Assembly (NCBI RefSeq): GCF_028287845.1
Contig: NZ_JAQBOW010000118.1
Location: 1-38,046 of the forward strand
DNA from: Mucilaginibacter sp.
GTDB lineage: Bacteria > Bacteroidota > Bacteroidia > Sphingobacteriales > Sphingobacteriaceae
Reading direction: 5' to 3'
DNA length: 38,046 nucleotides
Both the position numbers and the translations under genes were made by a program. Positions within the stretch are counted from its first letter, which is position 1. Every line of letters begins with the position of its first letter. The notes beneath the pieces are model-generated. The model did not search any database. It worked only from the letters and a program-made list of their open reading frames with translations, and was not told the origin of the DNA. Shown one piece after another: positions 8,703-16,963 of this stretch.

Positions 8703-11700
8703 TTAAAAAGTAAGATCCAGGCCTGCTGTGTAAATTTTTGTTTGCGGATAATTAGTTACCGCGTCGATACCTTGTGTAGTTACCGCGCCATAGCCGGATG
8801 GCGTAAAGGCACTACCCAGTTCTGGATCGAGGCCGGAGTATTTAGTGATGGTGAACACATTGTTGGTCATCACAAATATCCTTGCCGATTTAATAGCGAC
8901 TTTTTGCAGCAGGCTATTTTTAAAGGTATAGCCTAATTGCACATTTTTTAATTTTAAATAGTCTCCGCTTTCTACAAAATAGCTGTTTACCGAGCTATAA
9001 TTCTGGTTGGGGTCCAACGTAAATCCGCCGCTTTGTGCTATGCCCAAACGCGGCTGTTTGGTAAGACCGTTGTTGCCTAAAAATGAATCATTAAATACCT
9101 GGCTGGTAGTATTACCGTCCTGGAATAGTGACTGCTCATAAGCTTTTACACCGTTAAACAATTGCACCCCGGCCACACCGTTAAATAACAGCGCCAAATC
9201 AAATCCTTTATAGTTAAAATGCATATTGATACCATATACTACTTTAGGATTTGGATTGCCAATAACCTGCCTGTCATTAGAATTAATAGTGCCATTGCCG
9301 TCTAAGTCTTCATAGTGCAAATCGCCGGCGTGTGCTGTATTACCATTAACCTTTTGCCCGGCTGCCTGGGCATCAGTTGTAAATATGCCTAACACTTTAT
9401 AGCCATAAAAAGAACCCAATGGAAGCCCGGCTTTACTAATAGTAAGCGTTTGGTTGGCCATCATTTGAAAAGCCTGGTCACCATTGCTGTAATAGTTATA
9501 ACCATCATAAACAGCATCGGTAGCTGCACCTGCTAAACTAACCACTTTGTTTTTATTGAATCCCGCGGTTACGCTGATATCATAACCCACATCGCCCACT
9601 TTATTACGGTAACCAGCCATAAAATCAAACCCTGTGTTATTAACCTTGCCAATATTTGTTATATATGGCGCTGTCAAACCGGTACTGGTGGGTAATTGCA
9701 GGGCATAAAGCATATCCTTAGTGTTTTTATTATACCACTCTGCAGAAAAATAAAGACTGCCGCCTAATGCTTCACCATCTATACCGATATTGGTTTCGGT
9801 AACGGTTTCCCAATGCACATTTGGGTTAGGAAGTTTGGTGGTAGTATTGGCAATTTGAAAAGGCTGGCCCGGCGCAAAGCCTTGCGCGCCACCAGAAATG
9901 CCGGTACTGGTATTATTCTGGGTGTAGGTAGAAGCATAGCTATAAGCAGGAATATTGCTATTACCCAACGAGCCGTAGCTGCCGCGTAATTTTAACGCAT
10001 TGAACGCAGGCACCCCGTTTTTAAAAAACTCTTCCTCGCCCAGATTCCAGCCGGCTGATGCTGCAGGGAACACACCTTTTTGTTGGTTAGGACCAAATAC
10101 ATTATAATTGGCATCCTGCCTGATAGAGCCTGATAGATAATATCGGTTAGCATAATTATAGTTAATACGACCAAACTGCGATTTGATAAGGCCGTTAGGA
10201 TCATTCGTTCCTGAAAGCGCCAAACCCGAAGATGATGTTTGAACAAAAGAATAACCGTTTATTCCGATGGAGCTTTCGCTGGCATACAGGTTATTGTATT
10301 TGTTCACAATTTGCTCATACCCGGCTAAAGCACTGATATTATGTTTGCCAAAACTTTGGTTATAGCTCAGTACATAGTTAGTTAATAACTGGCTGCTTTG
10401 TACATCATATTTGTTAAGCGTATTATTTGGTAATGAAACCGAGCCAAATTTATAAGCATCCTGGAAATAATCCTGCGCTTCATAATAATAAGAATAACCA
10501 ATAGTGGTGCGGAAATCCAAATGCAGCGGCAATTTGATATCAGCATATACATTTGCCTGCAAATTATTTTTAGCATTTGACGCAGTTGCTGATTGTACCG
10601 CACCGTAAGGGTTTGGTCCTTGAAATGCCAACCCATTATATCCGGCCGGTACTGTGCCGTAACTCCCGTCTTTGTTATATATCGGGATGATGGGCTGCGT
10701 TCTGAAAGGTGCATTATGCAGATTAGCCTCGTTGCCTATCAATGGTGAGGTTTGGCGCTGCGATATACCTAGCTGCTCACCTATTGTTATGAATTTGCCT
10801 AATTTATAATCGGTGTTGATACGTGCCCCGCCAATGTTGGAATAGTTTTTAAGATAAACACCCTTTTGGCCATTGTAAAACCCTGAGAAAAGATAATTAA
10901 CAACCGGCGTTGAACCAGAAATTGATAAATTATAGTTCTGCTCAACTGCATCCCGGTACATGGTATGTACCCAGTCTGTATTAGCTAAAGTATCTAACTT
11001 GTTAGCGCCGGCAAAAAATTTAGGATTAACAATGTTTTGCAGTTGTATAAAGCCGTTTTTATCAAGCAGGGTAACCAATTTAGGTTTGGTAATGCCATAG
11101 CGTGCGCTAAGGTTGATAGTTGGCTGTGTTCCTGAACCTTTTTTTGTGGTAATAACCAAAACACCACCCGCCGCTGCAGAGCCATATATGGCGGCCGAGG
11201 CGGCATCTTTTAAAACATCAATGGTGGCAATATCCTGTACGTTGATGCTATTTACATCAGGCACCCTCACCCCATCAACAATGTATAAAGGAATGGGTTG
11301 ATGAAAGGATGCAAGCCCCCTTATAACAATACTTGGGGTAGCATCCGGCGCACCCGAGCTTTGAATAACATTAACCCCGGCAACACGACCCTGTAAGGCT
11401 GATATAGGGTTGGTTATTGGCTGGTCCTTAAAATCAGACCCTCTAACTGAAGATACAGACCCGGTAATATCCCTTCTGCGCTGTGTGCCGTAACCAATAA
11501 CTACTATTTCATTTAGCAGCTTGTCATCATTTGTAAGTGTTATATTAATAATAGTCCTGTTATTAACGGCTACTTCCTGTTTAACAAAACCTACGCTTGA
11601 GAAAACAAGCACGCTTTTGCCGCTTGCTTTAATGGCGTAATTTCCGTTTATATCAGTATTTGATCCGTTCGGACTCCCCTTTACAATTATGGTTGCACCG

Positions 11701-11828
11701 GGAATTGGTTCTCCTTTTTCATCAGTAATTTTTCCTGAAACTAATGTTTGTTGTGCAAATGCCGCTACGGACAGCAATAAAAACAAGGGACAAAAAAGTA
11801 ACTTTAATAGTAATTGTTTTTTATTCAT
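8703..11828 (-). CDS. SusC/RagA-type TonB-dependent outer membrane transporter
   Basis: A full-length 1041-residue receptor. Order of parts: signal peptide (1-26, ending AAFAQQ), carboxypeptidase-regulatory-like domain (VSGKITDEKGEPIPGATIIV, about 31-105), TonB-box/SusC motif LNEIVVIGYGTQRRRDITG, plug domain with PLYIVDGVRV and AASAAIYGSAAAGGVLVI, then the 22-strand barrel ending ...IYTAGLDLTF with a terminal Phe typical of Omp85-inserted proteins. It lacks an STN domain, in keeping with control by the SusR-like regulator encoded upstream rather than by a sigma/anti-sigma pair. It forms a complex with the SusD-like protein encoded 18 bp downstream. Uptake of maltooligosaccharides is inferred from the SusR-like and SusB-like neighbours. 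Confidence 0.96.
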   Translation of the reverse strand: MNKKQLLLKLLFCPLFLLLSVAAFAQQTLVSGKITDEKGEPIPGATIIVKGSPNGSNTDINGNYAIKASGKSVLVFSSVGFVKQEVAVNNRTIINITLTNDDKLLNEIVVIGYGTQRRRDITGSVSSVRGSDFKDQPITNPISALQGRVAGVNVIQSSGAPDATPSIVIRGLASFHQPIPLYIVDGVRVPDVNSINVQDIATIDVLKDAASAAIYGSAAAGGVLVITTKKGSGTQPTINLSARYGITKPKLVTLLDKNGFIQLQNIVNPKFFAGANKLDTLANTDWVHTMYRDAVEQNYNLSISGSTPVVNYLFSGFYNGQKGVYLKNYSNIGGARINTDYKLGKFITIGEQLGISQRQTSPLIGNEANLHNAPFRTQPIIPIYNKDGSYGTVPAGYNGLAFQGPNPYGAVQSATASNAKNNLQANVYADIKLPLHLDFRTTIGYSYYYEAQDYFQDAYKFGSVSLPNNTLNKYDVQSSQLLTNYVLSYNQSFGKHNISALAGYEQIVNKYNNLYASESSIGINGYSFVQTSSSGLALSGTNDPNGLIKSQFGRINYNYANRYYLSGSIRQDANYNVFGPNQQKGVFPAASAGWNLGEEEFFKNGVPAFNALKLRGSYGSLGNSNIPAYSYASTYTQNNTSTGISGGAQGFAPGQPFQIANTTTKLPNPNVHWETVTETNIGIDGEALGGSLYFSAEWYNKNTKDMLYALQLPTSTGLTAPYITNIGKVNNTGFDFMAGYRNKVGDVGYDISVTAGFNKNKVVSLAGAATDAVYDGYNYYSNGDQAFQMMANQTLTISKAGLPLGSFYGYKVLGIFTTDAQAAGQKVNGNTAHAGDLHYEDLDGNGTINSNDRQVIGNPNPKVVYGINMHFNYKGFDLALLFNGVAGVQLFNGVKAYEQSLFQDGNTTSQVFNDSFLGNNGLTKQPRLGIAQSGGFTLDPNQNYSSVNSYFVESGDYLKLKNVQLGYTFKNSLLQKVAIKSARIFVMTNNVFTITKYSGLDPELGSAFTPSGYGAVTTQGIDAVTNYPQTKIYTAGLDLTF

Positions 11829-12191
11829 AATGATTTATTTAGATGTGAGTAATTGGTTAAGCATAATTATTTTACTTGTATAGTCATTTTATATAGTGCA
11901 TTCAAACACGCAGGCACGTTTCCATACCAATGTGATGCTGATACATTTTAAATAAATATTAATAAGTGTTAAAACTGGTTATAATTGGTAATTGCCGCGT
12001 CACTATAACGATTGCGAAGAATTACACATCAAAGAGAGTAGATATATTGGACAGCAGCAAGTTTCAAAATTAAAATATAAAGAAATATAAACTTATATTT
12101 AATATAATTAGTTGATTATCAATATATTATTCAGATAATTATTTCGTTAAAATATAAACCTGGTATAAATAACATAAGCTAATATAGACCA
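11829..12191 (-). other. 363-bp intergenic region upstream of susC, probable regulatory region
   Basis: The stretch between the SusR-like gene and susC has no coding potential and is very AT-rich, especially 12061-12180. One -7-like element (minus strand TAATTTTG at 12072-12065) occurs, but no TTTG lies 19 bp upstream of it, so I do not call a promoter. The region would be expected to hold the susC promoter and the SusR-like binding site. No convincing inverted repeat or terminator was found after the SusR-like gene. Confidence 0.35.
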
Positions 12192-13796
12192 TCATATTGC
12201 CTTTATTGCCATTATAGCATGCTCAAATTCATCATTATGAACAATAGATTTACTTTTAATACGGGCTTTGTAGTTGTAAATTGTATTAACCGAATATTCA
12301 AGGATATGGGAGATCTTTTCGGTATCATTAATTCCCAGTCTTATTAAAGCAAAAATCCTCAGATCGGTATTTAGTAATTGGTTAGGGAGTAGTTTCACAC
12401 GGTTTTCTTCACAAAACAGGGCATTATACGCATGGACAAAGTTTGGGAATATTTTAAGGAAGGCTTTATCAAAATTTATAAACAACTCTTCTCTTTCTTT
12501 GGTGAGGTTAATATTGTTAACTAATATGCGGATATCATCAAATCGTTTAGTGGTTAACTTATTGTCAACAGAACGTTTAAACTTATCCAGTTTATTAATG
12601 TATTCAGAAATAAGATTAAAGTAATAGCCAATATATTCTTCTTTTATTGTGTTTGCTTCGTTTAATTCGATAATGGTATTTTGCAGATTATGGTTTGTTT
12701 CTAAAATTATTTTATCAGCAATTCTTAACTTTTGCAATTGCTTGTAAATAATAACCGCAAATACTATTACCACACATATCAATACCGTTAACAACGATGC
12801 AAAGAAAAACAACGCGCGTTTTTGTTCCATTTCATTATTTATCCTGTCGCTGGCAATAATGGGCAATATGGCGCTTACCTGTAATTTACGTTGCCTGGCA
12901 CCGTAAAATATAGCGTCGTCCATAGCTTGTTTAATGTATACATAGGCATTTTTCACATCGCCGTTTTTATACAATAATTGGGCTAAAGTTGTCATTGCTG
13001 CTGCTTCCTTTGTAGATGACCGCACATCGGCCATGGCTGCGGTAATTAATAGCTCAATGGCTTTATCAGGAATACTTTTCCGTATGTAGATATCACTTAA
13101 AGTTGAAACGGCAACTGCAAACTCGTGGTCTGTTAAACGGTAATGACCAATAAGCATTTTTAATTCATCAACAGCCTTACTTGTATTGCCGGTTTTTAAA
13201 TATTTTAATCCGTTATAATAAATATATTCAAAAGAATTTCTGTTACACAAGGCAGATGCCGAATCGATATATTTTCCTGCATTGTTATTATAGATGGGGG
13301 TAAAATAGTTATCCTTATCAAAATCTGCCAGGTCATAGTACGTTCGGGCGGTCAAAAAATAATATTCTTTTTTAGCTTCATTATCCAGTAGATTAACATT
13401 AACGGTTTTTAACGAGTCGAATGTTTCCTTAAACATGCCTGATGAAAGCAGGATGAATCCAAGCTTGATTCTGCTGACGGCAATTTTTACCGGGTCATTT
13501 AATAAACGACCTGTTTGTTGTAGTTTTTGCGCATAGCTAAATGCCTGCGCATAATTAAAGCTTTTATATTCATTATAAAGTTTTAAATAAATAGCATATT
13601 TTAAGTTCAAATCTCCGCTGCTTGCTGCATCTAAACTATTTTGCAGCTTTTCAATTCTTTTCAGCTTTTCATCATCATACGATTCTTTTTTATCCAAGGT
13701 GGAATTGAGCTTTGTTAAAAGCGAATCGTAACTTTTATTTGAAAACGCAGCATGAAACAGTAATAAAAATGGAATTATGAATAATATCCGTTTCAT
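12192..13796 (-). CDS. SusR-like membrane-spanning transcriptional regulator (TPR sensor, DUF6377-like)
   Basis: A 534-residue protein with a signal-like N-terminus (MKRILFIIPFLLLFHAAFSN), a predicted periplasmic helical repeat region (about 20-325, TPR-like, opening with LDKKESYDDEKLKRIEKLQ), a single membrane helix (about 328-352, ALFFFASLLTVLICVVIVFAV), a coiled coil (353-385) and a cytoplasmic C-terminal helix-turn-helix of the LuxR-like kind (about 483-516, LGINDTEKISHILEYSVNT). This layout is that of SusR from Bacteroides thetaiotaomicron, the maltose-responsive activator of the starch locus. It lies upstream of susC, susD and a SusB-like GH97 in the same orientation, which strengthens the assignment. 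The family call rests on my recognition of its architecture, and the ligand is inferred. Confidence 0.82.
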   Translation of the reverse strand: MKRILFIIPFLLLFHAAFSNKSYDSLLTKLNSTLDKKESYDDEKLKRIEKLQNSLDAASSGDLNLKYAIYLKLYNEYKSFNYAQAFSYAQKLQQTGRLLNDPVKIAVSRIKLGFILLSSGMFKETFDSLKTVNVNLLDNEAKKEYYFLTARTYYDLADFDKDNYFTPIYNNNAGKYIDSASALCNRNSFEYIYYNGLKYLKTGNTSKAVDELKMLIGHYRLTDHEFAVAVSTLSDIYIRKSIPDKAIELLITAAMADVRSSTKEAAAMTTLAQLLYKNGDVKNAYVYIKQAMDDAIFYGARQRKLQVSAILPIIASDRINNEMEQKRALFFFASLLTVLICVVIVFAVIIYKQLQKLRIADKIILETNHNLQNTIIELNEANTIKEEYIGYYFNLISEYINKLDKFKRSVDNKLTTKRFDDIRILVNNINLTKEREELFINFDKAFLKIFPNFVHAYNALFCEENRVKLLPNQLLNTDLRIFALIRLGINDTEKISHILEYSVNTIYNYKARIKSKSIVHNDEFEHAIMAIKAI

Positions 13797-14009
13797 GATA
13801 ACCTGTGTTTTAATATGGATTAAAAGTTTATTTATAATTGGTTAGGCTTTGCAGCCTTTGGCTTGATAACTATTAAGTTATATTTTTAAAAGTATAAAAA
13901 AATATTGAAATGTATTACTCCTTTTAATTGTTGCCTTTGAGAAGTGGCAGCAGGTTAATTCTGAAAAGGTTGAATTTTCAAATAAAAAGATTATTTACAA
14001 TAGTTGATC

Positions 14010-14029
14010 TATTGTATTGTATTGTATTA
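14010..14029. repeat. Pentanucleotide tandem repeat (TATTG, about four copies)
   Basis: Three exact TATTG units and a fourth TATTA adjoin the hairpin downstream of the peptidase gene. The tract is non-coding and short, and no function is apparent. Confidence 0.6.
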
Positions 14030-14048
14030 GCCCCGGAACGCCCGGGGC
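14030..14048 (-). terminator. GC-rich hairpin after the M28 peptidase gene, probable terminator
   Basis: A perfect 7-bp G+C stem (GCCCCGG and CCGGGGC) with a 5-nt loop, 13 bp after the peptidase stop codon. On the minus strand it is followed by TAATACAATAC rather than a pure T-run, so it is an atypical terminator or a 3' end stabiliser. It marks the end of the sigma/FecR/SusCD/peptidase locus. Confidence 0.5.
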
Positions 14049-14061
14049 ATTTAACATAAAC

Positions 14062-15468
14062 CTATTGTCCTTTAGCTGGTACCGCGGGAGTTGCTGCGGA
14101 GTTAGTTCTGCGCAAAACAGAAGGTACTACCGGTAAGCTTTCATTACCATCTGTACTAACAGATTGTATAGCAAAAAAGTAATTATCTTTAGAGTATGGT
14201 AGTTTTATTGTATTATCGGTAGTAAAGAATTTTTTTTGCCATACCGGGCTGGTAGTTTCCCTCATCATCACATAATAACCCTTGGGTTTACCTGTTGCCG
14301 GGGCCTTCCATAATAAAGACGTAGAGTTTCCTCCTAAACCTGCTGTATATATAGTTACATCTAACGGTACTGATGGCCCTTTGGCTAAATTGGCCAGGTT
14401 GCATAAATTTAAAGCTGTGTTTTTACGCAGGTATTCAAAATCCATGTACTCTGGTAAATCGCCATATTCAAGTCCATTTTCTGTGCGTATATTTTGGTGC
14501 TGATGACGAAAATTCTCATTCATTTCTGTAATACGTACCGCGGTAAATCCTTGCAGCTGATAAGACAGATGATCGCCGCCACGCCCAAAACGATCAGGGC
14601 GATAAACCATAAATACTTCCAGGTTATCAACATAGCGCTCGCCTGTTTCTTTAATATAACGTGCTAACTGCCGTGAAGGCCCGTCATTTTCTAAACCCGA
14701 AGCACGTATGGCTGCAGCTTTTTGAGCATCCATTCCAATGGCAGGCAAGCCTTCGCTAAATACCCGTACTTTTGTGTTTTCGATAATGTTGGTTTCATTA
14801 CTGTTATTGCTGCCCATTATATCGTTATTCAGTACGGCTCCAATTTCCCATGCATTTTTTTTGGCATTTACTGCCATAAAATTTGAACCTATTAAACCTT
14901 GCTCCTCGCCGCATACGGTAACAAATATCACGGTTGCCGGAAAAGATTGCTTACTCATGATGCGCACACATTCCATTACTGCCGCCGAGCCGCTGCCATC
15001 ATCATTGGCTCCTGGTGCATCACCTTCGCGATCCATCACGCTGGTACGCATATTATCCATATGGCCGCTGATTATAAACACGCGATGATCATTAGGATCA
15101 GTACCTTTTAAAGTGGCAACCACATTGGTAAGTATAACAGGTACGTCTATCCGTTTACCGTCGGGCCGGTAGTTATTGGTATCCAATTTAACCGTAAGCC
15201 TTCCGCCAGATGTTTTAGCATAGGTATTTAACTTGCTTAATATCCAGTTACGGGCCGCGCCGATCCCTCTTTTAGGGTCTGTTGTTGTGCTTAAGGTGTT
15301 GCGCGTGCCAAAACTTACCAGTTTAAGAATGGTGGCATGTAATGAATCGGCAGATACTTCGCTAACCATTTTTTCTATAAGCGGATCTTTTTGTATAATA
15401 ACCGGCGATTGCGCAAACGTGCAGGTATAAGCAGCCATTGCAATTAATAATCCAAATGCTTTTTTCAT
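14062..15468 (-). CDS. Secreted M28-family zinc metallopeptidase with C-terminal FN3-like domain
   Basis: A 468-residue aminopeptidase-like enzyme with a signal peptide (MKKAFGLLIAMAAYTCTFAQ). The M28 di-zinc site can be traced: SGHMDNM (H136), GANDDGSGSAAV (D156, bridging), CGEEQGLIGS (E188 base, E189 ligand), NNDIMGS (D216) and GGDHLSY (H300). After the catalytic domain a segment from about residue 370 (PSVPLDVTIYTAGLGGNSTSLLWKAP ... GYYVMM ... FFAIQSVSTDGNES) looks like a fibronectin type III domain. It would remove N-terminal residues from peptides in the periplasm or outside the cell. It follows susD by 73 bp with a strong terminator between them, so it is linked in function to the SusCD pair but probably made at a lower level. 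The exact specificity cannot be read from sequence. Confidence 0.92.
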   Translation of the reverse strand: MKKAFGLLIAMAAYTCTFAQSPVIIQKDPLIEKMVSEVSADSLHATILKLVSFGTRNTLSTTTDPKRGIGAARNWILSKLNTYAKTSGGRLTVKLDTNNYRPDGKRIDVPVILTNVVATLKGTDPNDHRVFIISGHMDNMRTSVMDREGDAPGANDDGSGSAAVMECVRIMSKQSFPATVIFVTVCGEEQGLIGSNFMAVNAKKNAWEIGAVLNNDIMGSNNSNETNIIENTKVRVFSEGLPAIGMDAQKAAAIRASGLENDGPSRQLARYIKETGERYVDNLEVFMVYRPDRFGRGGDHLSYQLQGFTAVRITEMNENFRHQHQNIRTENGLEYGDLPEYMDFEYLRKNTALNLCNLANLAKGPSVPLDVTIYTAGLGGNSTSLLWKAPATGKPKGYYVMMRETTSPVWQKKFFTTDNTIKLPYSKDNYFFAIQSVSTDGNESLPVVPSVLRRTNSAATPAVPAKGQ

Positions 15469-15492
15469 AATTTAAATCTATTGTTTTTTTGT

Positions 15493-15522
15493 AAAAAAGG
15501 TAACAAGTAAATACTTGTTACC
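15493..15522 (-). terminator. Intrinsic terminator between susD and the M28 peptidase gene
   Basis: On the minus strand GGTAACAAGTA and TACTTGTTACC form a perfect 11-bp palindromic stem (arms 15522-15512 and 15509-15499) followed directly by TTTTTTAC. It begins 19 bp after the susD stop. The position is the same as that of the terminator in the GH97 locus. Confidence 0.8.
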
Positions 15523-15541
15523 TAACTATAATAATTACTAA

Positions 15542-16945
15542 TTAATAACCCGGATTTTGCACAAGAGTTGGCATAATATTTATATCACGAAGTGGTATAG
15601 GCCACACCCTGAAGTTAGTGCCATAAGGCTGAGCTGTAACAGTAGTATGTGCAGGTAAATCAAGCAGGTTTCTTTGAAAATCAAAGTACGATTGACCTTC
15701 AAAAGCTAGTTCAATTCTTCTTTCTTTTAAAATCGCATCAATCAGGCTTTGAGGTGTTGCTGCCACTACTATGCTGGCTTTTGAACGGGCACGTACCTGG
15801 TTCAATAATCCTAAAGCGGCAGGATCAACTACAGCAGAGCTTAAACGGGCAAGGGCTTCTGCCTTAACCAGCAAAACCTCTGAGTACCTTATCAGCGGCG
15901 CCCAATCCGAAAAACTAACGTATTTGTTACTCCAGAACAGGTTATTGCTTTTAAGAATTAAGTTTTTATATCTTAAATCAACTGTAGTATCCATTAGCGA
16001 CAAATAACTTTGGCTAACAGTTATATCATTTCTGATACCGGGATAATAGTGGGCGGCAAGGGCGTTATTTCTGCCCGGATTGTTTGATCCGCTAAAAGCC
16101 ACAGAAAAGATAGATTCTTGTGTGGTATAGTTTCTGAAAGCAACCTCAGGGGTGGCGTTCAATTTATACAAGCCTGAATTAATTACCAGATCAGCATAAG
16201 TTATGGCTTTAGCCCATTGACCTTCGTATAGATATAAGCGCATCAGCATAGCCCTGGCGGCACCTTTTGTGGCCCTTGATACGGTAGTATAACTATCACC
16301 GGGGTAGTTTAGTGGTAATTTTTGTTCGGCATCCAGCAAGTCTTTCTCAATCTGGTCATATACCTGCTTAACAGTTGAGCGTGGTATAAAGTTAGAAGCA
16401 TCAAAGGCATTTTCTGTGGCAGTAAGGACTAATGGTACACCGGGGTTATTTGTCGGACCGGCCGGATCAAGGTAGGATTTACCCCAGAAATTGATCATAT
16501 AAAAATAATTATATGCCCTTATAAAAGATGCTTCGCCAAAATACTGGCTTGCCTTGGCGGCCGGAACCATACTTTGTACAGCAGCAAAGCTTTTTACAAA
16601 CAGGTTGGTTACATAAATGGTGTTATAAGCGGCTGTCCAGGCTGCAGAAACAATCCCATCATTAGCATTCATTTTATCAAAATAACCTACTTGTGCAAAA
16701 TATGGAGCAGGGTTGGCGTCAAGTCCCATTAAATCGCAATAAATAAGGTGCCGGCCACATGTCCAGTTGGGGTTTTGCATTGCAGCATACATACCGGTAG
16801 CTGATTTATCTATTCGGTCTGGCGTGCTAAAAGCGGTTGCTGCCGATACCGCATCCAACGGTTGTTCAAATAAATCACTTTTTTTGCATGATGTTATAAC
16901 TACACCAGCTAACATTAATACTATATAATATTTTTTAAGTTGCAT
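15542..16945 (-). CDS. SusD/RagB-family nutrient-binding outer membrane lipoprotein
   Basis: A 467-residue lipoprotein with signal MQLKKYYIVLMLAGVVITSC (lipidated Cys20) followed by KKSD. The SusD fold is recognisable from ASFIRAYNYFYMINFWG, GAARAMLMRLYLYEGQWAKAITYADLVI, APLIRYSEVLLVKAEALARL, ILKERRIELAFEGQSYFDFQR and the C-terminal WPIPLRDINIMPTLVQNPGY. It starts 18 bp after the stop of the STN-type susC, the usual tight coupling. It is shorter than the other SusD of the window (608 residues), typical of smaller ligands, though that is only a trend. With the neighbouring M28 peptidase, a peptide or glycopeptide ligand is possible. Confidence 0.95.
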   Translation of the reverse strand: MQLKKYYIVLMLAGVVITSCKKSDLFEQPLDAVSAATAFSTPDRIDKSATGMYAAMQNPNWTCGRHLIYCDLMGLDANPAPYFAQVGYFDKMNANDGIVSAAWTAAYNTIYVTNLFVKSFAAVQSMVPAAKASQYFGEASFIRAYNYFYMINFWGKSYLDPAGPTNNPGVPLVLTATENAFDASNFIPRSTVKQVYDQIEKDLLDAEQKLPLNYPGDSYTTVSRATKGAARAMLMRLYLYEGQWAKAITYADLVINSGLYKLNATPEVAFRNYTTQESIFSVAFSGSNNPGRNNALAAHYYPGIRNDITVSQSYLSLMDTTVDLRYKNLILKSNNLFWSNKYVSFSDWAPLIRYSEVLLVKAEALARLSSAVVDPAALGLLNQVRARSKASIVVAATPQSLIDAILKERRIELAFEGQSYFDFQRNLLDLPAHTTVTAQPYGTNFRVWPIPLRDINIMPTLVQNPGY

Positions 16946-16963
16946 GATCTGTAATTTTTAATA

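Noticed and set aside
12065..12072. TAATTTTG on the minus strand as a promoter for susC
   Set aside because: No TTTG at the required distance upstream, and the site is about 240 bp before the start in very AT-rich DNA where such matches arise by chance.
13844..13857. Hairpin AGGCT/AGCCT before the SusR-like gene as terminator
   Set aside because: The stem is only 5 bp and no T-run follows on either strand.
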